A DNA stretch of 64,000 nt from Streptomyces lincolnensis. Lineage in GTDB: Bacteria; Actinomycetota; Actinomycetes; Streptomycetales; Streptomycetaceae. Every line of letters begins with the position of its first letter. Position 1 is the stretch's first letter. A program made the translations under genes and the position numbers. The notes beneath the pieces are model-generated. The model saw only the letters and a program-made list of their open reading frames with translations. It was not told the origin of the DNA and ran no database searches. Of the stretch, positions 63,686 to 64,000 are shown piece by piece. The stretch covers positions 8,494,001 to 8,558,000 of the forward strand of contig NZ_CP016438.1 of assembly GCF_001685355.1 (NCBI RefSeq), given 5' to 3'.

Positions 63686-64000
63686 TCACACGTCCTGGCC
63701 GCTGCCGCCGCCCTGTGCCGCCTTGATGCCCTTGGTGATGTCGTCGATGACCGTCTGCGACTCCCCGACGTCGACCCCGAAGCGGACGACGACGATCTGC
63801 TGGGGGTTCGCGGGGGAGGGGAAGGCGAGCGACTGGACGTAGCCGTCGGAGCCCTGCTTGGTGACCGCCTTCCAGCGGACCAGGTAGCCCTTCTGCCCGG
63901 CGACGGTGACCGCCTTGGAGGCCAGTACGTCGTGCGAGGTGATCCCGCCGTAGCCCTCGACTCCGTAGGACTCCTCGGCGGCGGCGGAGATGTCCGCCTT
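63686..64000 (-). CDS. C-terminal part of an unrecognised (probably secreted) protein, 5' end outside window
   Basis: 104 codons and a stop are visible on the minus strand. It reads GYGGITSHDVLASKAVTVAG, then KGYLVRWKAVTKQGSDGYV and RFGVDVGESQTVIDDITKG, ending in Gly/Ser-rich GGGSGQDV. Resembles beta-rich parts of actinomycete lipoproteins but family is not certain. Reads to window end without a start. Confidence 0.75.
   Translation of the reverse strand, partial: KADISAAAEESYGVEGYGGITSHDVLASKAVTVAGQKGYLVRWKAVTKQGSDGYVQSLAFPSPANPQQIVVVRFGVDVGESQTVIDDITKGIKAAQGGGSGQDV

Overview
The window looks like a Streptomyces (or close actinomycete) chromosome arm segment. GC is very high, third codon positions are strongly G/C, many genes are linked by 4-bp ATGA/GTGA/TTGA overlaps, twin-arginine signal peptides are frequent, two carbohydrate ABC importers lack their own ATPase (as in streptomycetes that share one), and DeoR, ROK, IclR, GntR and TetR regulators each sit beside a small catabolic operon. 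I see no rRNA, tRNA, CRISPR array or intact insertion sequence. Apart from the ends, the window is a chain of catabolic modules.

Layout. 1-3607: SDR dehydrogenase, amidohydrolase, acyl-CoA ligase and MaoC hydratase, the enzyme set of the CoA-dependent, non-beta-oxidative removal of acetate from hydroxycinnamates. 3916-13520 (minus) and 13586-21912: an exoglycosidase locus with sugar importer, beta-galactosidase, PfkB kinase, DeoR regulator, GH4, GH38 alpha-mannosidase, GH29 alpha-fucosidase and a cupin. None of the glycosidases has a signal peptide, which suggests import of an intact oligosaccharide followed by cytosolic trimming. Two secreted metallo-hydrolases (PHP and calcineurin-like) are attached. 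21991-28156: an ATP-grasp protein, a phosphoesterase, a phosphopantetheinyl transferase, an alpha/beta hydrolase and an EspR-like/MmyB-like regulator pair. 28284-33918: a hydroxyproline catabolic cluster (three-subunit dehydrogenase, DapA-like deaminase, 4-hydroxyproline epimerase, GntR). The motif GTGACAT precedes all its likely transcription units. 33937-40407: a NitT/TauT-type importer, an IclR regulator and a VanAB-like Rieske oxygenase and reductase with a curious His-repeat mini-protein between them.

40408-49041 stands apart. About 0.7 kb of gene-free DNA and about 1 kb of decayed DNA (a TetR gene without its DNA-binding half and the tail of another gene) flank a two-component system, a small membrane protein, and a run of uncharacterised small proteins: a C2-like protein, a 147-residue protein, a DUF2589 protein, its 107-residue partner, and a DUF1353 membrane protein. 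This is my main candidate for an undescribed system.

49042-57763 is a second sugar-like importer with ROK regulator, GMC/pyranose-oxidase-like flavoprotein, nucleoside-deaminase-like protein, TIM-barrel isomerase and MFS exporter. Most of its ORFs overlap, and the combination suggests oxidation and cleavage of a glycoside or nucleoside-like compound. 57935-64000 holds a Tat-exported phospholipase C, a DUF2510/LOR protein, a DMT transporter and PAP2 enzyme with a divergent TetR (multi-site 16-bp-phased operator), and the tail of an unrecognised protein.

Two aromatic modules in one window (hydroxycinnamate side-chain shortening at the left end, a vanillate-type demethylase at 38-40 kb) would together convert ferulate to protocatechuate. 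This link is inference.
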